Shown: positions 1 through 11,619, counted from the stretch's first letter. The stretch is 64,000 bases of DNA from Halocaridina rubra (GCA_037179515.1 JAXCGZ010011583.1:31198-95197), one strand, 5' to 3'. Translations and numbers: made by a program. Notes: generated by a model not told the origin, from the letters alone.

Positions 1-48
1 TATGAGCTTTGGGTTCTTTCCCGTAAGCAAAATTAGGTAATTACACAT
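1..48 (+). mobile_element. CR1-A copy A0, last ~50 bp of 3' UTR
   Basis: The first bases match the terminal 3' UTR of the CR1 family repeated throughout the window (GAGCTTTGGGCTCTTTCCCG followed by AATTAGGTAATCAC). The rest of this copy lies before the window. It ends against an ACACATATACAC stretch that grades into a TA microsatellite. Confidence 0.85.
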
Positions 49-55
49 ATACACA

Positions 56-57
<2 letters not shown>

Positions 58-146
<89 letters not shown>
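58..146. repeat. (TA)n microsatellite
   Basis: About 44 uninterrupted TA dinucleotides. It sits between the tail of CR1 A0 and a fragment of repeat C. Open frames across it encode only alternating Ile-Tyr and are not genes. Confidence 0.98.
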
Positions 147-149
<3 letters not shown>

Positions 150-153
<4 letters not shown>

Positions 154-263
154 TTGCTTAAAATGGTGAGAGTAAAATTATAAAAAAGAAAAATAAATAA
201 ACAAAAAAATTGAAAATACATGTGCATGTAAACAATTGCACACATACACTTCTACACCCACAC
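150..263 (+). repeat. Repeat C, left fragment
   Basis: GTGAGAGTAAAATTATAAAA and the following CA-rich stretch match the block at 16575-16680 and 33015-33120. No coding potential is visible. CR1 A1 is inserted at its right edge; the other half of C resumes after A1. Confidence 0.75.
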
Positions 264-264
264 A

Positions 265-800
265 GTTGACTATAAAGAGACAGTAATCGAAAAAATGAAA
301 GACGTTGTGATAGAAAGGGCAAACCTACTCATCAAACAGGCACTTGATAAAGAGAAGACAGTGGTAATCCCAGGCATAAGCGAATCCCATGAGCCAACAT
401 GGCAGGGGAGACTTGAGGAAAATAAAGCTAGGGTTGTACACCTGATAAGAAAGGTTGGAGTAGTTTGTGGTCCTGAGGATATTGTAAACATACACCAACT
501 AGGCAAATATTCGAGAGAAGGAAAGCCGAGACCAACAAAAGTAACCTTTGAGAGAGGGGAAACATGGAGGGAAATATTGTTGAGAAAAAAAGTCTAAAAG
601 ACCTTCAAGAATTCAAATAAGAGTTCATTAGATGATACAGAACACAGGAAGAGATGGGAAAGATCAAAAACTTGTTGGAAGAGGCAAGAAGGTTAAATGA
701 GGAAAGGAATAAAGAAGAGAAGAAAAATTTTAATTTCAGAGTTCTTCCAGAAAAAGGGGAGATAAAGAAGATAATGACAGAAGATCAGGGGATGGGGCCT
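265..800 (+). pseudogene. CR1 A1 ORF1 C-terminal fragment (RRM-like RNA-binding protein)
   Basis: ORF1 of this family encodes a coiled coil followed by an RNA-binding domain; only the latter remains here. The stretch VVIPGISES to RPTKVTFERG has the look of the RRM-type core found in many LINE ORF1 proteins. A run of seven A near 585 shifts the frame and creates a stop; copies A4 and A5 have eight A and read on through a lysine and arginine rich C-terminus ending GMGPH. There is also a stop at about 617. The ORF1 end abuts or slightly overlaps ORF2. Confidence 0.75.
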
Positions 801-808
801 CATTAAGA

Positions 809-3629
809 TTGTTATACACAAATGCTGATGGATTAGCTGGTAAGGCAGTAGAATTAAAAGATAGGATTCACAACAGTATGGCAGATATAGTAGCAATTAC
901 AGAGAATAAGTTGGGTGAGGACATAAACAGTGTCACAGTTTTTCCTAAGGGCTTCAGAATATTAAGGGTTGAAAGATCTGAGAGGACTGGTGGAGGGATA
1001 GCACTGCTCATAATTGAAAGGATTCTAGTTGAAGAAATAAACTTTGCTATAGAAAGTGAGTTCAAGGAATTTCTTGTTGCTCGCATATATACTGGGTTAG
1101 AGTGCATAATAATAACTGTTGTATATAACCCACCAAGGAACCAGAATAGGCTAGAAGCTTATGAGGAAAGTCATATAGGTACTATTGAAGTCATAAACTC
1201 AGTTGTTAACATGGCAGGGGAGAGAAAATGTAGGATTTTGATTATGGGAGATTTTAATCATAAAGAGATAGATTGGATAAATCTTGACCCATGCAGTGGT
1301 GAGGACTCATTCGGGACAAGATTCCTAGATTACATACAAGGGAATTTCCTACACCAACATGTAATGGAACGAACGAGGGCCAAGGGTGGGGATGAGCCAT
1401 CACTACTTGATATACTATTCACAGATAATGTGTTGGATATTGAAAAAAATTGAGTATGAGCCACCAATTGGAAAGAGTGACCACTGTGTGTTGTTGATGG
1501 AGTATATCATTGAAGATATTCTGCCTGAGAGTAGAAGCACTGAGAACATGAGGAGGATCTATCCGAAAGGAGATTAAATCAAAATGAATGAGCTTTTTGC
1601 AGTTATTGGCTGGAGAACCTTATTTTACAACAAATCTGTACAAGAAATGTATGATATCTTTTGTGAGAAATATGGGAAGATAGTAGATTGCTGTATACCT
1701 GTCACCAAAGTAAGTGTAATACATGCCAGAGAGAAATGGTTAGATAATGAGTGCAAAAGAGCTAAGGAGTGGAGAGACAAATGCTGGAAAAAGTATAGGA
1801 GGAGATAAAACATAAATGCCTGGCAAACCTACAAAAGAGCAAGAAATGACTACCTAAGTAAAAAGGAGAGAGACAGAGAGAGACTATGAGAGGGACATCA
1901 CCAGGAAGGCTAAAGAAAATCCCAAGCTTTTCCACAGCTTTATCGGAGGAAAACTGAAGGTAAAAGAACAGGTTTTAAAGCTAAAGAGAGCGGATGGAAG
2001 CATCACTGAGACGGATGAAGAGATCTGCAAAGAATTGAACAAGGAGTTTCAGTCAGTATTTACAGTAGAAAATACCCCACCCCCTCAGATTGCAGAGACA
2101 GAAGCTCAAGGGTCGGTATTAGAGAACATCAACCTTACAGCCACAGATGTATGCAAAGCACTGATGGATTTAGATGTTCATAAAGCTACAGATCCTGATG
2201 ACATATCCCCTCATGTACTTAAAAAATGCGCAAAGTCAATATCAGTGGCACTAAGTATCATATTTAAGGAGTCACTGGAGTCAGGGGAGATTCCAAGATG
2301 CTGGAAACAAGCAAATGTGATGCCTATCTTCAAAAAGGGAAGGAGGGATACGGCTCTGAACTATAGACCAGTTTCCTTGACCAGCATAGTTTGCAAAGTT
2401 ATTGAGATACTACTAAGGAAACATATCTCTCTTCACTTGGAATCCTTCAACTTTTTGTCAGTAAGGCCACATGGCTTCAGAGAAGGTACATTAACAGTAA
2501 CAAACTTATTAGAATTTTATGATGAGGTAAGCTGAATCTTACAGGAAAAAGAGGGCTGGGCAGATTGCATATTCCTAGACTTCCAGAAAGCGTTTGACAC
2601 TGTTCCACGTGGGAGACTTATTAGGAAGCTGCAAGCAATGGCTAGAATAGGTGGAAATGTCTTGGAATGGATAAAAACTTACTTACAAGGAAGGGGACAG
2701 AGGGTTAGAGTGAGACAGTGTCTGAATGGAGAAGAGTTAGTAGTGGAGTTCCACAGGGTTCAGTTTTAGGGCCACTTTTGTTCCTTGTATATGTAAATGA
2801 CCTACCAGAGTCTGTAAATTCATTCATGAATATGTTTGCAGATGATGCAAAGATTGTGAAGGAAGTAAAAAACGAGAACAATGGTAGAAAACTTATGGAG
2901 GATCTAAATAGTCTGCACGAGTGGTCAGAAAAGTGGCTAATGAAATTCAATACTTCAGAATGTAAGGTAATGAGAATGGGTACAAGTGCAAGAAGGCCCA
3001 AGCTTGACTACTCGGTGGCTGGAGTACAACTTCAAGAGACAGAAAATGAGAGAGATCTAGGAGCAAACATACTGGCAGATTTGTCTCCAGAAATACATAT
3101 AAATGGCATAGTAAGGGCAGCATATGCATTCTTATCAAATGTAAGGGTAGCCTTCAGGCACATGGACAAGGAAATGTTCAGAAATATTTATGTAACCTAT
3201 GTGAGGCCAAAACTCGAATATGCAGCCCCCTTTTGGAATCCACACTTGAAAAAGCACATAGCTAAGCTTGAAAAAGTTCAAAGACATGCCACGAAACTGG
3301 TGCCAGAAATACGCAATCTCAGTTATGATGAGAGGCTGAGGGAATTAGACTTACCATCACTCGAAGCTAGAAGATTGAGGGGGGATATGGTGATAGTCTT
3401 TAAATTCCTTCATAGTTATGATAGAGTGGATAGGGATCGATATTTTGATATGGCTGGCTCTCGGACTAGAGGTCATAGTTTGAAGCTTCGTAAGAAAACA
3501 TCTTTGCAGGATGTAAGGAAATACTTTTTCAGTGTAAGAGTAGTTGATAATTGGAATTGGCTAAGAGACGAGGTAGTTAATGCTATCTCAATCCATAGTT
3601 TTAAGGACAGGTATGATAAGTATCACTAA
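809..3629 (+). pseudogene. CR1 A1 ORF2: endonuclease plus reverse transcriptase
   Basis: The N-terminal part (809-1453) is an AP-type endonuclease with LYTNADGL, AITENK, MGDFN and, after a frameshift in an A run near 1447, GKSDHC. A basic linker follows (1580-2000). RT begins about 2035 with NYRPVSLT, QHGF (here PHGF), FQKAFDTV, GVPQGSVLGP and FADDAK (2835-2846), and ends with the CR1-type tail LEKVQRHATKLVPE and SYDERLREL. Stops occur near 1575, 1806 and 2533, and a 4-bp deletion near 2716 shifts the frame just before GVPQGS. The family length is about 940-950 residues. Not functional, but the RT catalytic aspartates are intact. Confidence 0.9.
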
Positions 3630-3700
3630 GTTTAAAATGGAACCGATCAGGAGACGGGAAGATACGAGCTTTGGGCTCTTTCCCGTAAACACAATTGGGT

Positions 3701-3978
<278 letters not shown>

Positions 3979-4977
3979 GGGTTGCAGAGGTACACATAAA
4001 GTTCAAAGTAACTCAGACCAAGAGATTTGAAATCCTTAAGCTTTGTGCACTCTGTAATGTAGTGTAGTGTTATAACTCCCCTTCAAACTCACATAAATGG
4101 CATTTTGAGTGTTCTGGGTGTTCTCTGCCAATTTTCTCGCAATTCACCTCCAATATATTTCTATAACCAAGTCCTATTCGGGCACCAGCTCTATCACAGT
4201 CACCTGTAAGCATTTTACCCATGCTGTATTTGTGTCTCAGCCTTCTAAAGTTCTCGTAATGTTGGGTCGAACAGCTGCTTACATGTTGCGTGAGTGTAGA
4301 AAGTTCTTGCTCTTCCATAATCTCAATCTACAACATTGCCTTAAACTGGCACAGTGTGGTTATAGATTCAGACACTGAACTCTCATTTGCCATTTTTGCA
4401 AGCCTCTAGGTCTTTTCATTACCTACTATCACAACATAGGAGGGTGCCCATGAAAACTTAACTTGGAGTTTAAATTTCGTGCAGTTAATAAGAGCCTCTC
4501 GAATTGCAATCATGTGAGTTTTGCAAGAGCTTTTCAATTATCTCAATGACAGAAGCGCACTCTGTGAGTCACACCATATGTTATTTTCCTGGCACTGAGA
4601 ACATGTTCAATAGCAAGTTTTAGTACAACAATTTCATAGTCGGTGATTGATGACCACTTTGGCATACTCAGTGCTTTATCAAATAATTGATGCCCTTCAA
4701 AATTTCCATAATCTATAATGCTGCACCCAGACCCTCCTGTACTGTGTATGTGAGACCTATCAGTGTAAATGCAGAGTAATTCATTGCTATTTGGGAAACT
4801 AGTTCCAGAAAAAACATTAATTTCTTTTCATTGTTGTTTTATTTTTTTTTAATAATCTGGGTGACATTTGGACCAGATGAAAATGTTGGAGTGAGAATTT
4901 CTGGCCCAATCCTCTTGCAAGGATTTATTAACATTGCAGGACTACTCTCAGTAAATAGTGTTACATTATGTTTTTTT
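3979..4977 (-). pseudogene. LINE B fragment: RNase H to C-terminus of ORF2
   Basis: Read on the minus strand this gives the end of a jockey/I-type ORF2. Near 4100 there is a terminal zinc-binding knuckle (CHLCEFEG), preceded by a HYENFRRLRHKYSMG segment, and upstream a decayed RNase H domain whose counterpart at 17347-17532 reads WAPSHVGIVG and EKADRLAK. The fragment is truncated at the RNase H start, where it meets D3 at the same position as the copy at 17990. Multiple stops; relict. Confidence 0.8.
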
Positions 4978-4999
4978 TTTTAGTTTTATCTTTATAACT

Positions 5000-5640
5000 C
5001 ACTCCTTTTTTATTTACTACAATACTCTCTGGCTCCCACAACTTATTAACAGCCTCTATGGCCTCCTTATTTAACTCTTGTGTAGTATTATACAATAACT
5101 GTGTTCCTACTTGCATGACAATTTGATTTTGTACAGTACTGTGTTAATGCTGAACATCATGAGGAATGAGACCATGTAACATGACACAATCAAGTGTGTC
5201 CATCAAATTATAGATATCTTACTTGTTAATACCAATATCAAAGTGACAAAAAAGTAATGCCTCAATAACAATGCCAATGTTCTCAAGTACATTGCTATCA
5301 TTATCTTCATCATCCAACTTGTGACTCTTATATTTTAGCACATTTGCAGCCTTTGCTATTCCTGGGGTATGGATGCTAATTAGCATATCTACAGCTATGA
5401 GTAATTTAACTCTGGCTTTTCTTTGGCCAAATTTAATAAGTATATTTACAACAGGAAAAAATTCCATTCTTTGATTGTACACGAACTGCATCAATACCAA
5501 TAGCCACTTCATCAAGTAGGCTCAATTTAAGCATTTCAGCTAATTCACTGGCTATAAAGGAACCCTGGAATCCTGTTTATGAGAATAAAATAGTGCTTAC
5601 CCATAAACATCCCTTTGAATTGCTTACTTATCCATGGGAG
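5000..5640 (-). pseudogene. D3 retropepsin domain and linker
   Basis: Minus-strand translation gives TGFQGSFIASELAEMLKL, the BEL/Pao aspartic protease active-site region, but the codon that should encode the leading Asp reads TAA. Downstream come FPVVNILIKFGQ, ISIHTPGIAKAANVLK and HKLDDED, followed by a segment with NKLWEPESI that in BEL/Pao elements precedes the RT. No RT core is present. Similar to 17991-18555. Confidence 0.75.
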
Positions 5641-5869
5641 TGGGTACTGAACATGAGGGTAAACTCGGTCTCACCTTTTATCTTTGTACTACATTCATAG
5701 TCATCACACCAACATGCTTTTTTTTCTTTTATGGCTCAAAATGTTCTTGCTCATTGCTTGACTCATCTTTTAATTTTGAGCTTTTTCCTGACTGTTCAAC
5801 CAGAAATGTAAAATCTTCAAACCTTTTAAGAAACTTTGATTCTTGCTTGTAATATAGGTCTGCATGGTG

Positions 5870-6999
5870 ACCATATTTCTTACACTTAGTACTGCTTAAT
5901 CAAGTGTAACACTCATTTGAATAATGACCTGATTGAGTACATCTCAGACATTTGTTACTCTCTCTCAATCTGTCTCTGTGTTCATTTATATTAACTACTC
6001 TATTTCAACGTTCAGACTTATGACCTTGTCAACCACAAAATGAAAAATTTTATATATTTTTTATTACCTAGGAAGAGCACAAAACTACCAACACTCTTTC
6101 CATTGAACAGGGTCTCATCTCTCGGGGAGGTTTGGATATCTTCCTTTGTTGTATCTTTAAAGTTGTTACCTTCTATATGACATATATGTTTTCCTAGTCC
6201 TTCAAGAGCATTTCAAATGTAGAATACTTTGTGCCCATTTCATGCAAATACAGTTCTCTACATCTTCTAATAATTTCATTATCACGAGTTCTGAAAATAC
6301 CCAATCAGTGTTCTTCATGTCTCTATAAATTTTCAGACTTCGAGTAATAATTTCTACTTCCTGCTTGAATTTAAAAGTTATGAATAATTAGAAGAGGTTG
6401 TTGGTAACCTCACCAATTTCCTCATTAAATTTCGTACTAGCTTATACTTGCTGTCATAAACAGTTTGCAGCTGATGAATGCATTCATCATAACTCTCACT
6501 AGCAACAGGATATCCCTTTATGGTGTCTTTGGCATCTCCCTTAACGGCATTCCTTAAGATTGCAAACTTTTATCATACTTGGCATAGAAGTGCTGTGTAC
6601 TAAACTATCAAATGTATCCCAAAGCTCGTTCCATTCATCATAGGTTAAACAAAACTGTGGTATTTTTATTTCAGAAAATCTAGGTCTGGCCTGTTCACTA
6701 GGGAAACTTAAACTCTCAGAACTAAAAGCTCTAGTACTCTTCATAGTTCCTAACTTACAAATCCATTCTTCGACAGTTAAGCTAATCTCATTTACTGTTC
6801 TAGCTATATTGTCAAGCTCGACATATTTTTCATATTTCATATCATACTTTTCAAATCTTTCTGTCAGCATTTGATGACATCTTTCTAAATAAGTAACAAC
6901 AAGTGTCTCATCATATTTGCCAAGTTTTGTTCGAAACAGAACACAATCACGATGAACCAATTCCCGAAGATGTTGTAATGCCTCACGTTTAAGCAACAT
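5870..6999 (-). pseudogene. D3 gag
   Basis: The N-terminal part is an open frame of 152 codons (6541-6999) starting MLLKREALQHLRELV, with FSEIKIPQF and WNELWDTFDS, which correspond to the PKF-G-Y-WxxFWDxF core of BEL/Pao gag. Downstream (6060-6540) the frame is broken; remains of cysteine knuckles lie at 5880-6040. The gag forms the capsid in an active element. The frame breaks and stops show decay. Confidence 0.78.
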
Positions 7000-7038
7000 A
7001 TTGAGAAAGCAAATAAAACATAAGAGAACATCAAGTAA

Positions 7039-7491
7039 ATAAATGATCTAATATATTTTCAAGTAAACCGCAATCTTCGATATATTTCAAACTATACAAT
7101 ATACATTCACTCTGTAACGAGAATCATTAGACAATCTTTCAAAAATATCACAATACAGTTATTCAATTTCGTCAATTGTGACGCCAATCTTAAAAGTGTA
7201 AAAACACACTACTCAATTAACAGCATAAAATGGGGAGTACACTGTAAATACACCATTCCTTCAATACACAACACAGTGCACCAAGCAGCAGGTGGGTTCT
7301 ATCTTTCATTTTACATACAGGAATTTAAACATGAAAGTAAATCTAGTTTTCACAAAGACACAAACACTTTTTTAACTAGGGAAAAAATACACTCATTTAT
7401 TTCAACAACCACTTACATTTCAGAGTCATGCTCCAAATCTTCATGCATATACAAGCAAAGAATTTATCAGCTACAATATGGATCATTTTAA
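7039..7491 (+). CDS. Open frame in D3 leader, antisense to gag, homologous to those in D1 and D2
   Basis: 150 codons free of stops from just after TAA at 7036 to a stop at 7489. Residues RYISN, IHSV, IQLFNFVN, SVK and NTVHQAAGG line up with LPYISN, FHSV, IQLLNIVN, SVK and NTVHPTAGG of the frame at 9991-10425. Two length differences relative to D1 (about 3 and 7 residues) keep the frame. There is no ATG at the position used in D1/D2; the first in-frame ATG is at 7276. The C-terminal third is not homologous because of a deletion. Product unknown, and it may not be expressed. Confidence 0.3.
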   Translation: MNDLIYFQVNRNLRYISNYTIYIHSVTRIIRQSFKNITIQLFNFVNCDANLKSVKTHYSINSIKWGVHCKYTIPSIHNTVHQAAGGFYLSFYIQEFKHESKSSFHKDTNTFLTREKIHSFISTTTYISESCSKSSCIYKQRIYQLQYGSF

Positions 7492-8690
7492 CCATAGAGT
7501 TTACAATCTAGACCCTTTGTTAAACAATATTGCGTATCTTCAAGGCGGGAGTTTTTCTTAAAGTTACACTTTCTTCACCATATCAACATCAATTCATATC
7601 CAGTGCGAATATCCAAAAGCTGTGGAGGATTTCCTATATGTTATTAACCTTTGATCTCATAAACCCCTAAGTTTGGAAATCCTGACATGGCTTCTTTAGA
7701 GGCCTACTAATGATCTTGAATTTAATCGTCTTCCGGTAAAAATGTAATTACTATCACATGCATAATCATAAATGCAAATATTTATAATGGGGCTTGTGAA
7801 ATGTTGATAGGTAAAATAATAATTATACTCTCCTCACCTTTGATTAAAACTTCTTCATACAAAATAATAAATTTTTATAACATATTTTCCAGCTAAGAGT
7901 ATTCTACTAAGCTAAGCCCGTTATTCCTTACACACGTAGTTACAAACATTGTTAGAAGCATACTTTATCTTGAAGCCCAGATGCTGACTATAAATGTGAA
8001 TGGCTGCACTCGTAATCACTTTTAAATATCTTCTTATTCCACGAATCTTTCATGCACATCCTTCTTAACGATTGTTTTGCAGCGTCTCTTGAAAACAACT
8101 ATTTAATTACTTGTTGCTTAACTTATATTCACCATCAAGAATCACAGTATCTAAAGTTTTCTTTGAGTCCCAATCGCTAAGGATTTCATATGTAAAAATT
8201 AGTTCTCAAACATGAGTGTCTCGAAGTGTCTCATGAGAACAACTAACTTTTTCTGTAAAAATAAGAAAAAAAAAAGCCTCACAAAATTCCCCTTCTCTGT
8301 AGAGGTCCCTGGTACTATGGCCTAAATAGGGTTGCCTCCCCTTAGGCAGGAAAGCAGGTGGAAACACTGATATACTCAACACTTCTTTGTTCGCACAGAC
8401 GCAGTATTTTTTAACGTTGAAGATATCTTTCCCTCTTTCACAGCTAGCCGAAATAATAAACCACACATTATACATACGAACACATGTTACATACTTGACA
8501 TAAATGAATAGGTAAACAAACTGTATTTGTATTAATATAGACACACACAAGCAATAGTGAACACGAAACTGTCATACAATCAACACTTACATATGTAAGT
8601 AGAAAAAACTGTATACATACATATACCTTGGCTGTTTCCCCCTTAAATTGGGGGGTAGCCGACATCAAGGAAGGAAAACTGGGGAGAAGT
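7492..8690 (-). repeat. D3 leader remainder and LTR (diverged)
   Basis: Reverse complement of the D1 leader and LTR. Recognisable landmarks are the block around 7600-7690 (GGCCTCTACT-type segment and CAAAAGCTGTGGA), the CTTGAAGCCCAGA stretch near 7965, the GAGTGTCTC/ATGAGAACAACTAACTTTTT block near 8215-8250 and the TACATATGTAAG block near 8588. A stretch at 8280-8370 and 8636-8690 has no counterpart in D1. No gene seen. Confidence 0.7.
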
Positions 8691-8691
8691 G

Positions 8692-8695
<4 letters not shown>

Positions 8696-8777
<82 letters not shown>
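8696..8777. repeat. (AAT)n array between D3 and D1
   Basis: About 27 AAT units lying exactly between two oppositely oriented D LTRs. The homologous array at 23272-23403 has the same neighbours. Confidence 0.95.
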
Positions 8778-8779
<2 letters not shown>

Positions 8780-8790
8780 ATTAAGCTTTA

Positions 8791-9480
8791 TGTCTTGAAT
8801 ATATTTGAAGACAGTTTATTTCTTAGTACAAATATAAGTATTGTTTTGCATGATAGTTTCATTTACTGTAGCTTAAGCGCATGGATGTATTTTTATGGAC
8901 ATAGTATGCATACCTATCCATTTATATCAAATTTACACATATACTGTATTGATATGTATGATGTGTAGTTCATTCTTTAGGCTAGGTGTAGAAGACGGAG
9001 AGAAGTCTGAGACACAAAAAGTTTAACCACAAATATGTCACCCCCTCGAGAGAATGCTTATATCCTTGCCTGTGCAAACAAAGAACTTACATGTAATTGC
9101 TTCCACCGACAGATGAGGGGAGTTTTGTGAAACTTTCTTACAAAAAGTTAGTTGTTCTCGTGAAATGCTAAGAGACACTCGTGTTTGTGATGTGTGAAAT
9201 CGGTTGTAGTTGCGATTTATGAAATACAATTGATACTGTGATCATTGATGGTGCATATAGATTTAATAATGAATTAATTAGTTATGGTCGTGAGACGCTA
9301 CTAGACACTCCTGTTGAAGAAATATCTTTTGTTGGAGACACCTGGGCTTCAAGATAGATGAGTACAGAATTAAGTTATTTCTAGTAATGTTAATAATTAC
9401 ATGTGAGGAACAGAATGAACTCACTTCAGTAGAACACTCGTATGTAGAATATATTTTGGAAATTTATTTTTCTGCATGGG
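8791..9480 (+). repeat. D1 5' LTR (3' boundary not certain)
   Basis: Starts TGTCTTGAATAT; the same start follows the purine tract at 15395. Similarity to the D1 3' LTR can be followed for about 680 bp and then fades near the GAACAGAATGA block, whereas it stays high to the D2 5' copy. The rest of the leader up to 10440 holds no sense-strand gene but does hold the minus-strand frame at 9991-10425. Confidence 0.72.
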
Positions 9481-9990
9481 GAAGTTTTAATCTAAGGTGA
9501 GGAGAGTTTATTTAATCATTCATATATCATCAGTTCACAAACCCCCTTATAAAATATATGCATGTATGCTTATGCATGTAATATTAATTATATTTTTACT
9601 GCTAGAGGATTTAATTTCGAGATTGTTTGTGGGCCTCTACTGAAGCCGTGTCAAGATTTCCGAATTTACAAGCCTATGAAATTGAGGGCTAATTACATAC
9701 TGGAAATCCACAGCTTTTAGTCCTTTGAACCGGATAAGAATTGATGTGGTAATAGCGAAGATAGTGCAAATATTAGATAAACTCCCGTCTTGTTAAAGAA
9801 AGAATTTACCTTGAAACGCTACGGTTTAAACCATCCATATTTCAACAACAACAAAAATGCATTTCATGTATTTGCATGAAGATTGCAAACATAACGTTGA
9901 ATTAAAAGTGGTTGTTGAAATAGATAAGCATATCTTTTTCCCGAGTGGATAGTGTTTGTCTCTATGTGGAATTGAAATATACTTTCATGG

Positions 9991-10425
9991 CTAAACGTCC
10001 ACTAAGTAAATTTGAAAATAGTAATTAATTTCTGCTGGGTGAACAATGGTTATTAGTTGGGGATTTGTGTATTTATATATTTCCCGTTTAACAATGTCTA
10101 TAACTTCGCATTGATTCATATATTTACGCATATAAACAGAAGGTAGTGACCCTCCGGCTGTTGGGTGCACAGTGTTGTTTGTTGGAGAAACATTGTGTTT
10201 TGCATTACATTTTCCATTTACTGTTGCTGACTTAACAGTGTCGTTTAGTTGATGAATAGTGTGTTTTACACTTTGAGGATTGGTGTAATAATTGACAATA
10301 TTCAATAACTGAATGTTATTATCTTGAAATTTTTTGGAAGATTTTCTTGTGATACTCCTTACAGAGTGAAAGTTTATTGTATTGTTGGAAATATAAGGAA
10401 GATTGTGGTTTCTTTGATAACACAT
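9991..10425 (-). CDS. Unknown 144-residue open frame in D1 leader, antisense to gag
   Basis: Starts ATG at 10425 (MCYQRNHNLPYISN) and runs to a stop at 9991. It is polar and basic, rich in Asn, His, Ile and Tyr, with no signal peptide, membrane segment or motif I recognise. The homologous frame in D2 is 146 codons, and the much more diverged D3 frame is also open. The sense strand of this stretch is full of stops. It lies just upstream of, and points away from, gag, so it could share a divergent promoter region. A real protein, a chance open frame in AT-rich DNA, or a captured host fragment are all possible. Confidence 0.35.
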   Translation of the reverse strand: MCYQRNHNLPYISNNTINFHSVRSITRKSSKKFQDNNIQLLNIVNYYTNPQSVKHTIHQLNDTVKSATVNGKCNAKHNVSPTNNTVHPTAGGSLPSVYMRKYMNQCEVIDIVKREIYKYTNPQLITIVHPAEINYYFQIYLVDV

Positions 10426-10441
10426 TAAATAATATATTCAT

Positions 10442-11257
10442 TTGTTTTTCTCTTGTTTCATTTGCTTTCTCAATAAGTTGCTTAAATCTGAGGCATTACA
10501 AAGACTTCGGGAATTGGTTCAACGTGATTATGTTCAGTGTCAAACTGAACTTGCCAAAGATGATGAGACACTTGCTGTTGCTTCCTTAGAGATATGTCAT
10601 CGTATGCTAACAGAAAGATTTGGAAGATATGATAGGAAATATGAAGAACTTGTAGAGGATAAACCTCTTAAAAGGAATTTTGAAGATGATGATATAGAAC
10701 ATGACAATCTAGCTAAAACAGTCAATGAGATCAACCTAGCCGTCCAAGAATGTATTCGTAAGTTAAGAGCTAGGAAGAGTACTAGAGCTCCCAGGTCTGA
10801 AGTACAAGAACCACAATTTTCTGGAAACTATAATGTATGGAACAAGTTTTGGGATACATTTGATAGTTCAGTACATTGTACTTTTATGCCCTTAAAGGAG
10901 ATGCCAAAGACATACAATAAAGGGATATCCTGTTGCTAGTGAGAGTAATGAAGAATGACTTCAACGGCTGCAATCTGTTTATGACAGCAATGAAAAGCTA
11001 GTACGAAATTTAATGAGGAAATTGGAAAAAATACTAACACCCTCTTCTAATTAGTCATCACTTTTTAAATTAAGCAGGAAGTAGAACCCATTACTCGAAG
11101 TCTGAAAAATAATAGTAACATGAAGAACACTGACTGGGTGTTGTCAGGGCTTGTGACAATGAAATTACCAGAAGATGTGGAGAACTGGATTAGCATGAAA
11201 ACTGACACAAAATATCCTGCATTAGAAACCCTTTTGAAGAACTGGGGAAATATGCAT
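10442..11257 (+). pseudogene. D1 gag, 5' part
   Basis: The frame opens near the LLKSEALQRLRELVQRD segment (about 10475), contains NEINLAVQECIRKL and ends its capsid core with VQEPQFSGNY and WNKFWDTFDS, the BEL/Pao gag signature. The frame is lost after about 10890 where D2 reads TKFIILRDALNGDA and D1 has a deletion. A further piece (11120-11257) reads DWVLSGLVTMKLPED. The Gypsy insertion then interrupts it. Confidence 0.8.
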
Positions 11258-11551
11258 TGTAACGACCATAGTTACTTCACTACATCAAATGGAAAGCAAA
11301 AGTTATTTTACTTAATATATCAAGGAGGATGTTCACCAATACAAGCAGAATATTGAACTGATTTATTTATCAAATACAGGGTTATTTATATGTACAGCTA
11401 TTTCAGTGGGAGGAGTTACAAACAACCCAAGAGCAATTATTGACCCATTAAATACAACTTTAAAAAACTTTATAATTACTAAGTGATTACCTATTTACAA
11501 TAATTACATATTGTGATGAAAAATATTATTTACAATTTGTACGTTTGTACA
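11258..11551 (-). repeat. Gypsy 3' LTR
   Basis: In element sense begins TGTACAAACG and ends GTCGTTACA (TG...CA). Matches 13191-13487 with scattered substitutions and a few small indels. Preceded in element sense by the purine tract. Confidence 0.9.
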
Positions 11552-11619
11552 ATGCTCCCCCCTTAGAAGAGACTAAAGGGCGTCCTGCCCTAGAGAAACG
11601 AATAGGAGGAGGATCATCT

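Larger units (their letters stand above)
264..3700 (+). mobile_element. CR1-clade LINE copy A1 (5' truncated)
   Basis: A non-LTR retrotransposon that moves by target-primed reverse transcription. Comparison with A3 and A5 shows that it starts inside ORF1, at the last third of the ORF1 protein, and is complete to its 3' end, which carries a short 3' repeat (ACAATTGGGTAAATAC). The 5' junction shares ACAG with the target side, a typical microhomology. Both reading frames are broken, so the copy is dead. It sits inside repeat C, as A2 does at the homologous point. Confidence 0.92.
4978..8690 (-). mobile_element. Non-autonomous BEL/Pao element D3 (minus strand, 3' part missing)
   Basis: Reverse complement of D1/D2: from right to left LTR, leader, gag, CCHC knuckles, protease and the linker before RT. 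It is cut off by LINE B at about 4977. It differs from D1/D2 at many positions and has one rather than three copies of the 12-residue repeat after the protease. Its LTR faces that of D1 across an (AAT)n array, giving a head-to-head pair. Confidence 0.82.

Noticed and set aside
33..245. Ile-Tyr repeat frames over the TA arrays (also 62180-62502)
   Set aside because: Microsatellite translation only.
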